From contig DUTL01000306.1 of the NCBI GenBank assembly GCA_012842105.1, positions 1-13,994 on the forward strand: DNA of 13,994 bases, written 5' to 3'. The stretch is from Candidatus Fermentithermobacillaceae bacterium (GTDB lineage Bacteria > Bacillota > Sulfobacillia > Fermentithermobacillales > Fermentithermobacillaceae). Within the stretch, counting starts at the first letter, position 1; each line of letters opens with the position of its first letter. A program made the translations under genes and the position numbers. Below, piece after piece: positions 6,703 to 13,994 of this stretch. The notes under the pieces were generated by a model, which was not told the DNA's origin, made no database searches, and saw only the letters and a list, made by a program, of their open reading frames with translations.

Positions 6703-6756
6703 TTGCATGCAATCACAGTACTGGAGCAAACACAAGCTATAGCTGAAACTATAGTT
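6703..6756. repeat. Cluster of three short perfect palindromes at the 3' end of the peptidase operon
   Basis: TTGCATGCAA (6703-6712), AGCTATAGCT (6735-6744) and AACTATAGTT (6747-6756) are perfect 10-base palindromes. The last two are separated by two bases and share the CTATAG core; the last overlaps the TAG stop of the cyanophycinase-like gene. They are too small and lack a U-tract, so they are not convincing terminators. They could be a protein-binding site or chance. Confidence 0.35.
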
Positions 6757-7936
6757 GAATCTCTCGTGTCCTAACTGCCAACTCTACATCTGCAAAAGAC
6801 GTGTGCGCACTCCTGTAACCCCTTGTCTTATCACCACGGAAGTACTTAAGCACTACTGCATAGGTTTTTTCGTGGGCTTCGTAGGCCACAATGCCTTTGG
6901 CGTAGCGCATGTTCCTCTTCTCGCAGAAGTACATACAGTCGTCCCTTGCCTGAAGCAGATTAATGTCTATGAAACTATCAAAAGCCGGGCTGTCGATAAT
7001 CCCGCCGCTGACATAGTCACAAGATACATACCTGGGCTTTCCGCCCCTGCAGTCGCCGGCAAGCAGGATTTCGCCCGTCTTCTCATCTAGACTGTCACCC
7101 TTGTGGATTGCATGGAGCACCACGCCGTCATAACAGCCGTTTCCGGTCTTAACTGCATTACGGCAATCGATAATGTAGACACCGGCGCTGCCCAACACGC
7201 TTATGTGGCCGTTATTGTAGACCAGCGCTGTGTCTTCGGAAACTGCAAAACCCACACGGATGCCTTCCCGGTTGGCCAGGCAAGCCTCTATGGAACGAAG
7301 CAAGCGTGGACGCTTGTTAAAATGCTGGTCCACCACACCCTGAGGGAAAAACCCCAGGCCGCGCGCTAGAATCAGAGGCGCCGCGGGATCGTCTTTCTCA
7401 TCGATCTCTTCATAAGTGTCATAGCCAAATACGGTGTCATGATACAGGGTGCCGCGGTTATTGCCACCACCGATCATCACGTGGCTCATAATGGCAGCTC
7501 CCGCACTTGAACCGCCGATGGCTCCGCCCTTTTGATATATCTCGTGCAGAATCTCCAAAGCCCGGGTATAAGTTCCGTCCGGCCTTAGAAAACATTGTGC
7601 GGTGTGATATTGATCGCCGCCTGAAAACCATACCCCGGTAACGCCTTCTAACAGCGCAGGAAGGCTTTCCTCGTCGCCGTTATAAGCGTTGAATCCACGC
7701 TCGTCTTTGACATGCATGGCATATAGAGGAATCAGCACACAATTCTGCCTTTCAACGCCCAGCCGGGCAAAATCGTCTACATAGGATCGAAAAGTGCCGT
7801 CTGGATCATCGCCGGAAGCAGAGACAACAAAAGCAAATTTCGCCGCCGGGCCGCCGGCAGACGCGATAAAGGCAGACACTATCTCCTCTTCGCCCCTATT
7901 CATACCCCCGCCTACGATATATAAAGTACCAGCCAT
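6749..7936 (-). CDS. Cyanophycinase-like serine peptidase (family S51)
   Basis: Cyanophycinase hydrolyses the Asp-Arg polymer cyanophycin to beta-Asp-Arg dipeptides with a serine nucleophile; family S51 also includes dipeptidase E. This 395 aa protein begins TLYIVGGGMNRGEEEI, then has FSGGDQ (104-109) and the nucleophile elbow GGSSAGAA with Ser144. It also carries DQHF with His205 and SEDTAL with Glu234, positions that by my alignment correspond to the cyanophycinase catalytic triad. There is no signal peptide, so it should act in the cytoplasm. It is about 110 residues longer at the C-terminus than the roughly 270-aa cyanobacterial enzyme; that extension (about 285-395) I do not recognise. 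An AGGAG SD lies 9 bases before the ATG. It follows oppDF by 47 bases and is the last gene of the peptide-transport operon, which suggests that it cleaves imported peptides. It ends in TAG. Substrate is not proven. Confidence 0.85.
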   Translation of the reverse strand: MAGTLYIVGGGMNRGEEEIVSAFIASAGGPAAKFAFVVSASGDDPDGTFRSYVDDFARLGVERQNCVLIPLYAMHVKDERGFNAYNGDEESLPALLEGVTGVWFSGGDQYHTAQCFLRPDGTYTRALEILHEIYQKGGAIGGSSAGAAIMSHVMIGGGNNRGTLYHDTVFGYDTYEEIDEKDDPAAPLILARGLGFFPQGVVDQHFNKRPRLLRSIEACLANREGIRVGFAVSEDTALVYNNGHISVLGSAGVYIIDCRNAVKTGNGCYDGVVLHAIHKGDSLDEKTGEILLAGDCRGGKPRYVSCDYVSGGIIDSPAFDSFIDINLLQARDDCMYFCEKRNMRYAKGIVAYEAHEKTYAVVLKYFRGDKTRGYRSAHTSFADVELAVRTREIQL

Positions 7937-7983
7937 TGAAAACCGCTCCTAACTTCGTTATCTATTACATCCATTTCAGGTTC

Positions 7984-9975
7984 CTATTTCAGCTTCGCCA
8001 ACCGCTCTTCATACATCGCCATTTCATGGCTGTTTGCCCATACAAAATGGCCAGGCGCAACCTCTGCCCAGAAAGGTTTGTCGGTAACGTAATCGTGGAC
8101 CGAAGGGTCATAAGCTATAACCCGCTTCTCCCGTTCTATGTCCGGGTCTGGGATTGGCGCCGCCTGGAGTAATGCAATAGTATAAGGATGAAGCGGATGG
8201 GCAAAAAGTTCTTCACTCCCAGCCAGTTCCACAATGCGTCCTTTGTACATAACAGCAATCCGATCTGAAATAAAGCGCACAACGCTCAGATCGTGGGCGA
8301 TAAAGAGGTAGGTGAGCCCCTTGTCCTTCTTGAGCTGATTGAGCAGGTTAATAACCTGTGCCCGGATTGATACGTCCAGCGCGGAAACCGGCTCGTCGGC
8401 GATAATGAACTCAGGCTCCACAACCACGCTCCGGGCAATACCTATACGCTGGCGCTGCCCGCCGGAGAACTCGTGAGGGAACCTCGTGGCATGTTCATTG
8501 GATAGGCCAACAGAGCGCATTGCCTCGGCAACTTTCCTTTTGCGCTCTTGTTCATCTGTGAACAGTCTAAAGTTGTAGAGGCCTTCAGATATGATATAGT
8601 CCACTTTTGCCCGCTCGTTCAATGACGCCATTGGATCTTGGAAGATCATCTGAACCTGCCGGCGAAACCTTGTCAGTTCTGCTCCGCTTAACTTCTTGTT
8701 GATATTCTTCCCCTTATAGAAAATATCGCCGCCACTGGTGTGGCAAATCTTCATTATCGCCTTACCGATAGTGGTCTTGCCCGACCCGCTCTCGCCCACC
8801 AGCGAGAAAGTCTCACCGCGATAGATGTCGAAGGTCACATCCTTAACCGCGCTGAACTTCTTCCTGCCGAGTTTGAAGTCGACTGTCACGTTCCTAAGTG
8901 ACACCAATACTCCCTTCTCAGAAGAACCACTATCCACCTCTGGTGTGGCTTTCACTCGTTCTTCTTGTTTTTTCGACAATTCTTTGACGTAACCCCTCGC
9001 TTGCTCATGGAGAAGCCACGTTTTGGCATAATGGGTATCTGTAACCTTAAAGAACGGAGGTTCAATCTCATAGTCGATCTTCATTGCGTCAGGATTACGG
9101 GGAGCAAATGCGTCGCCCTTGATCTCCTTGTACAAATTGGGGGGCGAGCCCTTGATAGACTGCAGATCACTGCCCTTAACAGCCAATTGAGGTAGGGACA
9201 GCAGCAATGCCTCGGTATAAGGATGCCTGGCATCTTTGAAAATTTCATTTACTAGGCCGTATTCCACAATCTGTCCAGCATACATTACAGCTACCCGATC
9301 AGCCACACTGGCTACAACACCTAGATCATGGGTGATATAAATGACAGACATGTTCAGGTCTTGCTGTAGTTTCTTTATCAACTGCAGGATCTGTGCCTGC
9401 ACAGTTACATCCAAGGCGGTGGTGGGCTCGTCGCATATGAGGATCTTGGGCCTACAAGCGATGGCTGTGGCGATAACCACGCGCTGTCGCATACCGCCTG
9501 AAAACTCATGGGGGTACTGCTTGTACCTGGCCTCTGCATTGTCAATGCCTACCTGGTATAGCAGCTCAATTGCCTGTTGCTTGGAAGCCTCTTTGTCAGT
9601 ACCGAAATGCCACGCAATCACCTCTCGGATCTGCTCCCCTATGGTTTTTACAGGGTTTAGGGATGTCATAGGGTCCTGGAACACCATCGCAATCTTCTTG
9701 CCACGGATTTTGAGCCACTCTTTCTCCGTTTTGTACTGGGCAATGTCAACACCGTCCAGCAACATATGCCCTCCGGAGACCCAGCCGTTCTTGTCTAATA
9801 CTCCCAAGAATGACTTGGCAAACACGCTTTTTCCGCATCCGGATTCACCCACGATCGCAAGGGTTTCGCCTTGATACAAATCTATGGAGGCACCACGAAC
9901 AGCTGTAAGGGTCTTGCCGCGGAGATTGAACTTAATTTCTACATTTTGGGCTTCAAAGACCTTCTCACGCTTCAT
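7984..9975 (-). CDS. Oligopeptide ABC transporter, fused OppD-OppF (AmiE-AmiF type) double ATPase
   Basis: This protein provides both ATPase domains of the peptide importer in one 663 aa chain; in most operons these are two genes. Domain 1 has Walker A GESGCGKS (43-50), signature FSGGMRQR (158-165) and Walker B ILICDEP (178-184). Domain 2 begins near residue 355 with Walker A GESGSGKT (394-401), then signature FSGGQRQR and Walker B FIIADEP. The region after domain 1 reads GDAFAPRNPDAMKID, followed by THYAKTWLLHE; the end reads APGHFVWANSHE. As I recall the family, both are characteristic of streptococcal AmiE and AmiF. The cysteines that bind a 4Fe-4S cluster in many OppD/DppD proteins are absent here (Asp288, Asn294, Asp301). 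SD GGGAG lies 8 bases before the ATG; oppC ends 12 bases upstream. It ends in TAG. Confidence 0.95.
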   Translation of the reverse strand: MKREKVFEAQNVEIKFNLRGKTLTAVRGASIDLYQGETLAIVGESGCGKSVFAKSFLGVLDKNGWVSGGHMLLDGVDIAQYKTEKEWLKIRGKKIAMVFQDPMTSLNPVKTIGEQIREVIAWHFGTDKEASKQQAIELLYQVGIDNAEARYKQYPHEFSGGMRQRVVIATAIACRPKILICDEPTTALDVTVQAQILQLIKKLQQDLNMSVIYITHDLGVVASVADRVAVMYAGQIVEYGLVNEIFKDARHPYTEALLLSLPQLAVKGSDLQSIKGSPPNLYKEIKGDAFAPRNPDAMKIDYEIEPPFFKVTDTHYAKTWLLHEQARGYVKELSKKQEERVKATPEVDSGSSEKGVLVSLRNVTVDFKLGRKKFSAVKDVTFDIYRGETFSLVGESGSGKTTIGKAIMKICHTSGGDIFYKGKNINKKLSGAELTRFRRQVQMIFQDPMASLNERAKVDYIISEGLYNFRLFTDEQERKRKVAEAMRSVGLSNEHATRFPHEFSGGQRQRIGIARSVVVEPEFIIADEPVSALDVSIRAQVINLLNQLKKDKGLTYLFIAHDLSVVRFISDRIAVMYKGRIVELAGSEELFAHPLHPYTIALLQAAPIPDPDIEREKRVIAYDPSVHDYVTDKPFWAEVAPGHFVWANSHEMAMYEERLAKLK

Positions 9976-9987
9976 TTATTCATCTCC

Positions 9988-10932
9988 CTATACGTGGTTC
10001 CGCGGATCCGATGCATCTGCGAATTTATTTCCGATAATATAAAACGATACGGTAATTACACAAAGAATTGCCGTAGGAAATAGCATCTGGTAAGGATAAA
10101 CCAAGAACGCGCTTCGCCCTTGGTTAACAAGATTGCCAAGGGTAACCATCTCTGCGGGAATACCCAGCCCTATGTAGCTAAGGAAAACCTCAGAACCGAT
10201 GGAGGCAGGGATAGTCAAAGCAGCATCCATGATGATCAGGCTCATAATATGAGGCACAATGTTGCGGCTGACAATGCGGGTCACCGGCGTTTTCAAACAA
10301 GTAGATGCCACGTTATAGTCAGCCTCACGCAGGGCCAATATCCGATTGCGGAACCAGCGGGCCTCTCTAATCCAACCGCTGGATACCAGCGCAATTATGA
10401 TCGTCAGTATACTAGGCTTCATTACGTAAGCAATGAGTACCAGGTATATGGTTGATGGGATATTGGTTATTGTATTGTAGATGCCAAACATCAAGGTGTC
10501 CAACTGCTTATAGTAACCCCAGATCGCACCTACGATAACGCCAATGCCCACCTCGAGTACCGCCACAATGCCGGCAAGCACCAAGGAGGTTCGGGTGCCA
10601 TACCAAACCCGGGCCCAAATATCGCGTCCCACCCCGTCGGTGCCAAATGGGTGCTCCTCGCTGGGAGGCTGGTTCCAATCTTTTACTGATAGCGACACCT
10701 TATATGGATCTGCATCAGAGATGTAGGGAAAGATGATGGTAAAGGTTACCAGCGCCAATACCGCCACCACTGTCACCTTGACGAAGGGGCTCTTGAAAAA
10801 CGTACGGATTGTGCTACCCCAATAGGAATAGTCAGAGAACCCGGTCTCTTCCACCAGGTCCTCGCGAAAATCAGCCCGCGTAAACAGATCGTCGGGCAAA
10901 CAGTGAAAGTCTGTTACTTGCCTTGCTTCCAT
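9988..10932 (-). CDS. oppC: Oligopeptide ABC transporter permease OppC/AmiD
   Basis: This is the second membrane channel subunit of the peptide importer, 314 aa. It has a cytoplasmic N-terminal tail of about 48 residues, helix 1 at about 51-70, then an extracytoplasmic segment with the family hallmark HPFGTDGVGRDIWARV (94-109). Further hydrophobic helices follow, along with the cytoplasmic EAA loop that couples to the ATPases (EADYNVASTCLK at 203-214 through NIVPHI). The start is firm: AAAGGAG lies 8 bases before the ATG. It lies 14 bases downstream of oppB and 12 bases upstream of the double ATPase gene, so the genes are co-transcribed. It ends in TAG. Confidence 0.95.
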   Translation of the reverse strand: MEARQVTDFHCLPDDLFTRADFREDLVEETGFSDYSYWGSTIRTFFKSPFVKVTVVAVLALVTFTIIFPYISDADPYKVSLSVKDWNQPPSEEHPFGTDGVGRDIWARVWYGTRTSLVLAGIVAVLEVGIGVIVGAIWGYYKQLDTLMFGIYNTITNIPSTIYLVLIAYVMKPSILTIIIALVSSGWIREARWFRNRILALREADYNVASTCLKTPVTRIVSRNIVPHIMSLIIMDAALTIPASIGSEVFLSYIGLGIPAEMVTLGNLVNQGRSAFLVYPYQMLFPTAILCVITVSFYIIGNKFADASDPRNHV

Positions 10933-10946
10933 AACGCTAGCTCCTT

Positions 10947-11888
10947 TTACTCCGGGCTATCAGTCAACTTAATACGTGGATCAACGAAGGATACAAAGAT
11001 ATCCCCTAAGAAAACGCCAAACACTGACAACGTGGAGAACATCAACACCAAGATCTGCACCAGGTTGTTGTCCAAGGCCTGAATTGACTTGATCAACAGC
11101 CCGCCCATTCCGGGTATGGAATACAGGCCTTCAATAATCAGTGAGCCTGAAATCAGCAGCAAGAAATCAGACGGGAAGTTGATGGCAATGGGTACGATAG
11201 CATTGCGAAACACATGCCTCACCATTATGTAATTCTGAGAAAGGCCTTTGACCCTTGCAAATTTGATGTAATCCTTATTCTCCTCATCCACAATGTACCG
11301 GCGAAGCCAGATTGCATAACCGGCTATGCTGCCCAGCGAAAGAGAGATTGTAGGCAGAATCCATGACCTGGGATTATCGATATAAAATAACATGGGCAGG
11401 TTGAATAACCTGGAAACATAGACCTGTACAAAGAAATGAATGATGATGGAAGGAATAGAGCGCACAGCTACCACGTAGGCTGTGCCGGCGCTGTCTATGG
11501 GCCCTCCCTTGTTCTTGGCCATGGCAATGCCCAGAGGCATGCCGATGAACGCTGAAACGATCCAGCTAAAGGCGTTGAACATCACCGAATACTTAATCTT
11601 ATCACTCAAGATATCTTTGATTTGAGACTTGGGGTACAGCGTCATGCTGCGCCCCAAGTCTCCGTGAGAAAGTTTGACCAAGAAATTCTTCAGCTGAACA
11701 AGGGTAGGATCCAAGACACCAATACTACGCAAATAGGCGTTCTTGGCAACATCATCCATTTCCCGGAATTCTTCTTTTGTGAAGTAGCCTGTAGTCGGCA
11801 TGAATCGCAACAACGTAAAGACTACCAGCACAACCAATGCGATTGTAACTAAAGCTTGTCCCAGTTTGGACAGGTAATAGCGTCTCAT
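10947..11888 (-). CDS. oppB: Oligopeptide ABC transporter permease OppB
   Basis: This is the first membrane channel subunit of the peptide importer, 313 aa. Helix 1 is at about 9-27, followed by a long extracytoplasmic loop containing the family motif GDLGRSM (76-82), then five further helices. The EAA coupling loop runs about 206-234 (FARVKGLSQNY ... RNAIVPI), with IEGLYSIPGMG (252-262) and the C-terminal DPRIKL (303-308). All are typical of OppB/DppB. The SD is weaker than those of its neighbours (AAGGCGG about 13 bases before the ATG). It follows oppA by 25 bases and ends in TAA. Confidence 0.95.
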   Translation of the reverse strand: MRRYYLSKLGQALVTIALVVLVVFTLLRFMPTTGYFTKEEFREMDDVAKNAYLRSIGVLDPTLVQLKNFLVKLSHGDLGRSMTLYPKSQIKDILSDKIKYSVMFNAFSWIVSAFIGMPLGIAMAKNKGGPIDSAGTAYVVAVRSIPSIIIHFFVQVYVSRLFNLPMLFYIDNPRSWILPTISLSLGSIAGYAIWLRRYIVDEENKDYIKFARVKGLSQNYIMVRHVFRNAIVPIAINFPSDFLLLISGSLIIEGLYSIPGMGGLLIKSIQALDNNLVQILVLMFSTLSVFGVFLGDIFVSFVDPRIKLTDSPE

Positions 11889-11913
11889 GATGAGAAACCG
11901 CCGCCTTTATGTA

Positions 11914-13821
11914 TTATTTCCCTGCCAGTTCTGCCAGTGCTTCTTCGTATTCCTTCCTAAGCTGGGCATGTTGTGCCTTAGTAACAGGCGTATCCTGAAT
12001 AACCGCGCCCTTGAACTTATAACTAACCATGCCAAAGTATCCCTCCGGCGTTGTATACGGTACCACACGAGTCATTCGATAGGAACCGCCGCCGGTCATA
12101 TAGGGCTTGATCATGGCGTTGTCCAACATCCACAACTCAGCCTCTGCAAATGCAGCATAACGCTCGTTGATGGTGTAGATCTCATTGGCTTTCTCCACTA
12201 ATGCGTCAAACTCAGGTACCTCGTACTCACTATCGTTAAGAGTGCCGTCAGTGGTGATTCGATTCAGATTGGCCGAGGGGTCACCATAACGGAAGCCATA
12301 GGAATCATGCACAAGGTCCCAGTTATCCAGAGCCCAAACTTCGTCGCTAAAGCTGATATTGGAAAAACCGAGAATTACATTAACGTTTTCGCTGCCAAGG
12401 TTGTTTGTCAGCATTTCCTTAACAAGCAGTGCATGCTTCATTTCGGTTTCGCTACTGCCACAGGTATAAAGAATATCGATTGGCAGTTTGCCGTCTGACG
12501 TGAACTCGGCAATGGGCAGCATATCCACTTTTGTACCCGGTGTCACGCCAATGATGTTTCCATCAGCATCGCACAACTCTTCAATTGCTTTGTCCATGTA
12601 TTCCCGTGCTAATTCCGCATCATAAGGTGGGTTATTCTTGTAATCAACAAGGCCTGGATAATCAGTATAATCCATGCCATTTTCATCAAACATGCAGCCT
12701 TCCGGCAACAAGGTATAGCGGCAGAAGAACTCAGGATCCTCCGGCTCCCAGATAGCTGACAGAGTAACAGCGTCAATGCCTGTATATAACGCCTTCCTAA
12801 AGTTAAGGTTCTGTATGGCAGCCTGGAATTCCGGATTCCTGGATTCGAAGTTGTAAATGAACCAATAAGTAGTCAACGTTTTGTCAGCGAGATAAACATA
12901 GTCCTCCCACTCGGTGGACTTGATAGTGCTTAATTCTTCCGAAGTTAGCCTTGTGGTAGCAACCTGGCCACGCTGGAACAGCTCCACCCCTGAAACACCA
13001 TCGGCCACTGCCTCGAAATTCAGCGACTTAAGCGTGATATGGTCTTTGTCCCAGTAATGTTCGTTCTTGGCCATGACAACCAGTTTGTCGCGGTCCCACT
13101 CAGAAATGTAATAGCCGCCGCAATACAGCAGGTTCTCCTTGCTTGTACCGAAGTCCTCACCAACTTGATCAATGAACTCCTGTTCAATGGGAAGGAACAG
13201 TTCCAAGCAGACGTAAGATAGGAGATAAGGCGTTGGGCCCGTTAAGGTATACTCCAAAGTATAACGGTCCAGTGCCTTAACACCAACAGTCTCGCCAAAG
13301 GAAGCAACCACTTCATCCCGGGTCTTGCCGATATCCTTACCGTCGTCTATGTCAGCAAGGTCATAGTAGTAATCGGCCAAACCCTTAACAACATTCCTGA
13401 TGGTTCCGAAATTCTTCGCACCATGAGCAGGATCGGCCACGAATTTCAGCGAGTCAACAAAGTTCTATGCAGTAACTTCCCACTCGGTTTTCTCGCCGTT
13501 GTGATCGACCCAGTACTCACCTTCACGCAGGTGAAAAGTCCAAACAGACGTGTCCTCATTGGTATCCCAACTCTCCGCCAACGCCGGAACAAAGCGGCCG
13601 TAGATATCTGTTTCTACAAGGCCCTCAATGATGTTGGCGATGTAGGTGTATTGAGATGTCCCACTGAGTGTAAAGGGGTTCAAAGTCGTGAGGCCGCCGG
13701 AGAATGTGGATTTGTACACATCCCAATAGCTTACCTCAGGTTCTTTCTCAGTGGTGCACCCTGTGAATACCGTTGAGAGGAACATTAGGATCGCAAGCAG
13801 CAACACGGGGAGTTTTCTCAT
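11914..13821 (-). pseudogene. oppA: Oligopeptide-binding lipoprotein (OppA/AmiA, SBP family 5) interrupted by an in-frame TAG
   Basis: OppA-type lipoproteins bind peptides outside the membrane and feed them to OppBC. The start is clear: ATG at 13821 with AAAGGAG 8 bases upstream. The signal peptide ends in the lipobox FTGC (Cys22). Family features follow: ALAESWDTNEDTSVWTF, then LREGEYW. At codon 119 (13467-13465) the same frame reads TAG, in the context VTA-TAG-NFVDSLKFV. The frame is then open to the TAA at 11914, for 635 codons in total, the usual length for AmiA-like proteins. No frameshift is involved, and the missing residue is probably Gln (CAG to TAG) or another polar residue. Possible causes: a pseudogene, sequencing error, readthrough, or pyrrolysine decoding. 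The downstream 508-codon part could restart at a GTG at 13440 but would lack a signal peptide. It heads the opp operon. Confidence 0.85.
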
Positions 13822-13871
13822 TTTTAGCGCTCCTTTGCTATATTAGGGGAAAGAAACTTTGATGTATAAAT

Positions 13872-13900
13872 AGTTTATTTTACAACAAATTTTGCGTCAA
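13872..13900 (-). promoter_or_regulatory. Sigma-A type promoter for the opp operon, inside the inverted-repeat spacer
   Basis: On the minus strand TTGACG (13900-13895) is separated by 17 bases from TAAACT (13877-13872). This matches 5/6 and 4/6 of the -35 and -10 consensus. Transcription would start near 13865 and give a leader of about 45 bases before the oppA ATG at 13821. The element is unique to the spacer, so only one direction has this exact promoter; a weaker plus-strand pair, TTTACA-N16-TATACA, can be drawn across the same spacer toward the right arm. Confidence 0.6.
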
Positions 13901-13947
13901 TATACATCAAAGTTTCTTTCCCCTAATATAGCAAAGGAGCGCTAAAA

Positions 13948-13994
13948 ATGAGAAAACTCCCCGTGTTGCTGCTTGCGATCCTAATGTTCCTCTC
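13948..13994 (+). CDS. Divergent oppA-like start, partial (cut by window edge)
   Basis: The right arm of the inverted repeat carries ATG at 13948 with AAAGGAG 8 bases upstream. It encodes MRKLPVLLLAILMFL, identical at DNA level to the beginning of the oppA gene on the minus strand. Only 15 codons and two bases are visible. If real, this is a second, divergently transcribed copy of the binding-protein gene. If the repeat is an assembly fold-back, it is the same gene read twice. Confidence 0.45.
   Translation, partial: MRKLPVLLLAILMFL

Larger units (their letters stand above)
13775..13994. repeat. Perfect inverted repeat of at least 94 bp with a 32-bp spacer, reaching the window end
   Basis: The left arm, 13775-13868, is the exact reverse complement of the right arm, 13901-13994, with no mismatch over 94 bases. 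The spacer is 13869-13900. Each arm carries the same SD, the same oppA start codon and the same first 15 codons, pointing away from each other. Symmetry stops at the spacer edges, but the outer end is cut by the window, so the true arm length is unknown. It could be a real divergent duplication or a fold-back assembly artefact. Confidence 0.97.

Noticed and set aside
9341..9874. Plus-strand frame of 177 codons opposite the oppDF gene.
   Set aside because: Antisense shadow of the first ATPase domain; no SD or known motif.
13465..13821. Treating the 118-codon N-terminal piece and the 508-codon C-terminal piece of oppA as two separate genes.
   Set aside because: They are in the same frame, separated by one TAG and seven sense codons, and together make a full-length family member; the second piece has no signal peptide or SD.

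Overview
The window looks like chromosomal DNA from an anaerobic Gram-positive bacterium of the Bacillota, probably a Clostridia-type lineage. This is an inference from several signs: strong purine-rich Shine-Dalgarno (SD) sequences with frequent GTG and TTG starts, a cmk-plsC neighbourhood, a cobalamin riboswitch followed by an intrinsic terminator, lipoprotein-type binding proteins, and an Ami/Opp peptide transporter of the Firmicutes kind. The species cannot be named from the sequence. All genes except one small ORF, and a partial ORF at the right edge, lie on the minus strand, so the biological reading direction is right to left.

Right part (about 6749-13994): a five-gene operon, oppA-oppB-oppC-oppDF (fused)-cyanophycinase-like peptidase. 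It encodes an ABC importer for peptides followed directly by a cytoplasmic serine peptidase of the S51/cyanophycinase family, which suggests uptake and then cleavage of a particular peptide class, possibly with isopeptide (beta-Asp) bonds. Two things are wrong or remarkable here. The oppA reading frame is interrupted by one in-frame TAG at codon 119. The oppA 5' end is also one arm of a perfect inverted repeat of at least 94 bp, whose other arm runs to the window edge and carries an identical oppA start facing the other way. This is either a divergent oppA duplication or a fold-back assembly artefact.

Middle part (about 5064-6748): a CPBP-family intramembrane protease (minus), a small three-helix membrane protein of unknown function (plus) with its own extended -10 promoter, and short intergenic stretches with small palindromes and repeats.

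Left-middle part (1671-5062): a cobalamin riboswitch, an intrinsic terminator, then btuF-btuC-btuD-like genes for a B12/corrinoid ABC importer. A degenerate 23-bp tandem repeat separates the binding-protein and permease genes.

Left end (1-1551): a single-pass membrane protein of unknown function, cytidylate kinase (cmk) and the first 43 codons of a plsC-type acyltransferase that overlaps the end of cmk, forming a housekeeping operon that continues beyond the window.
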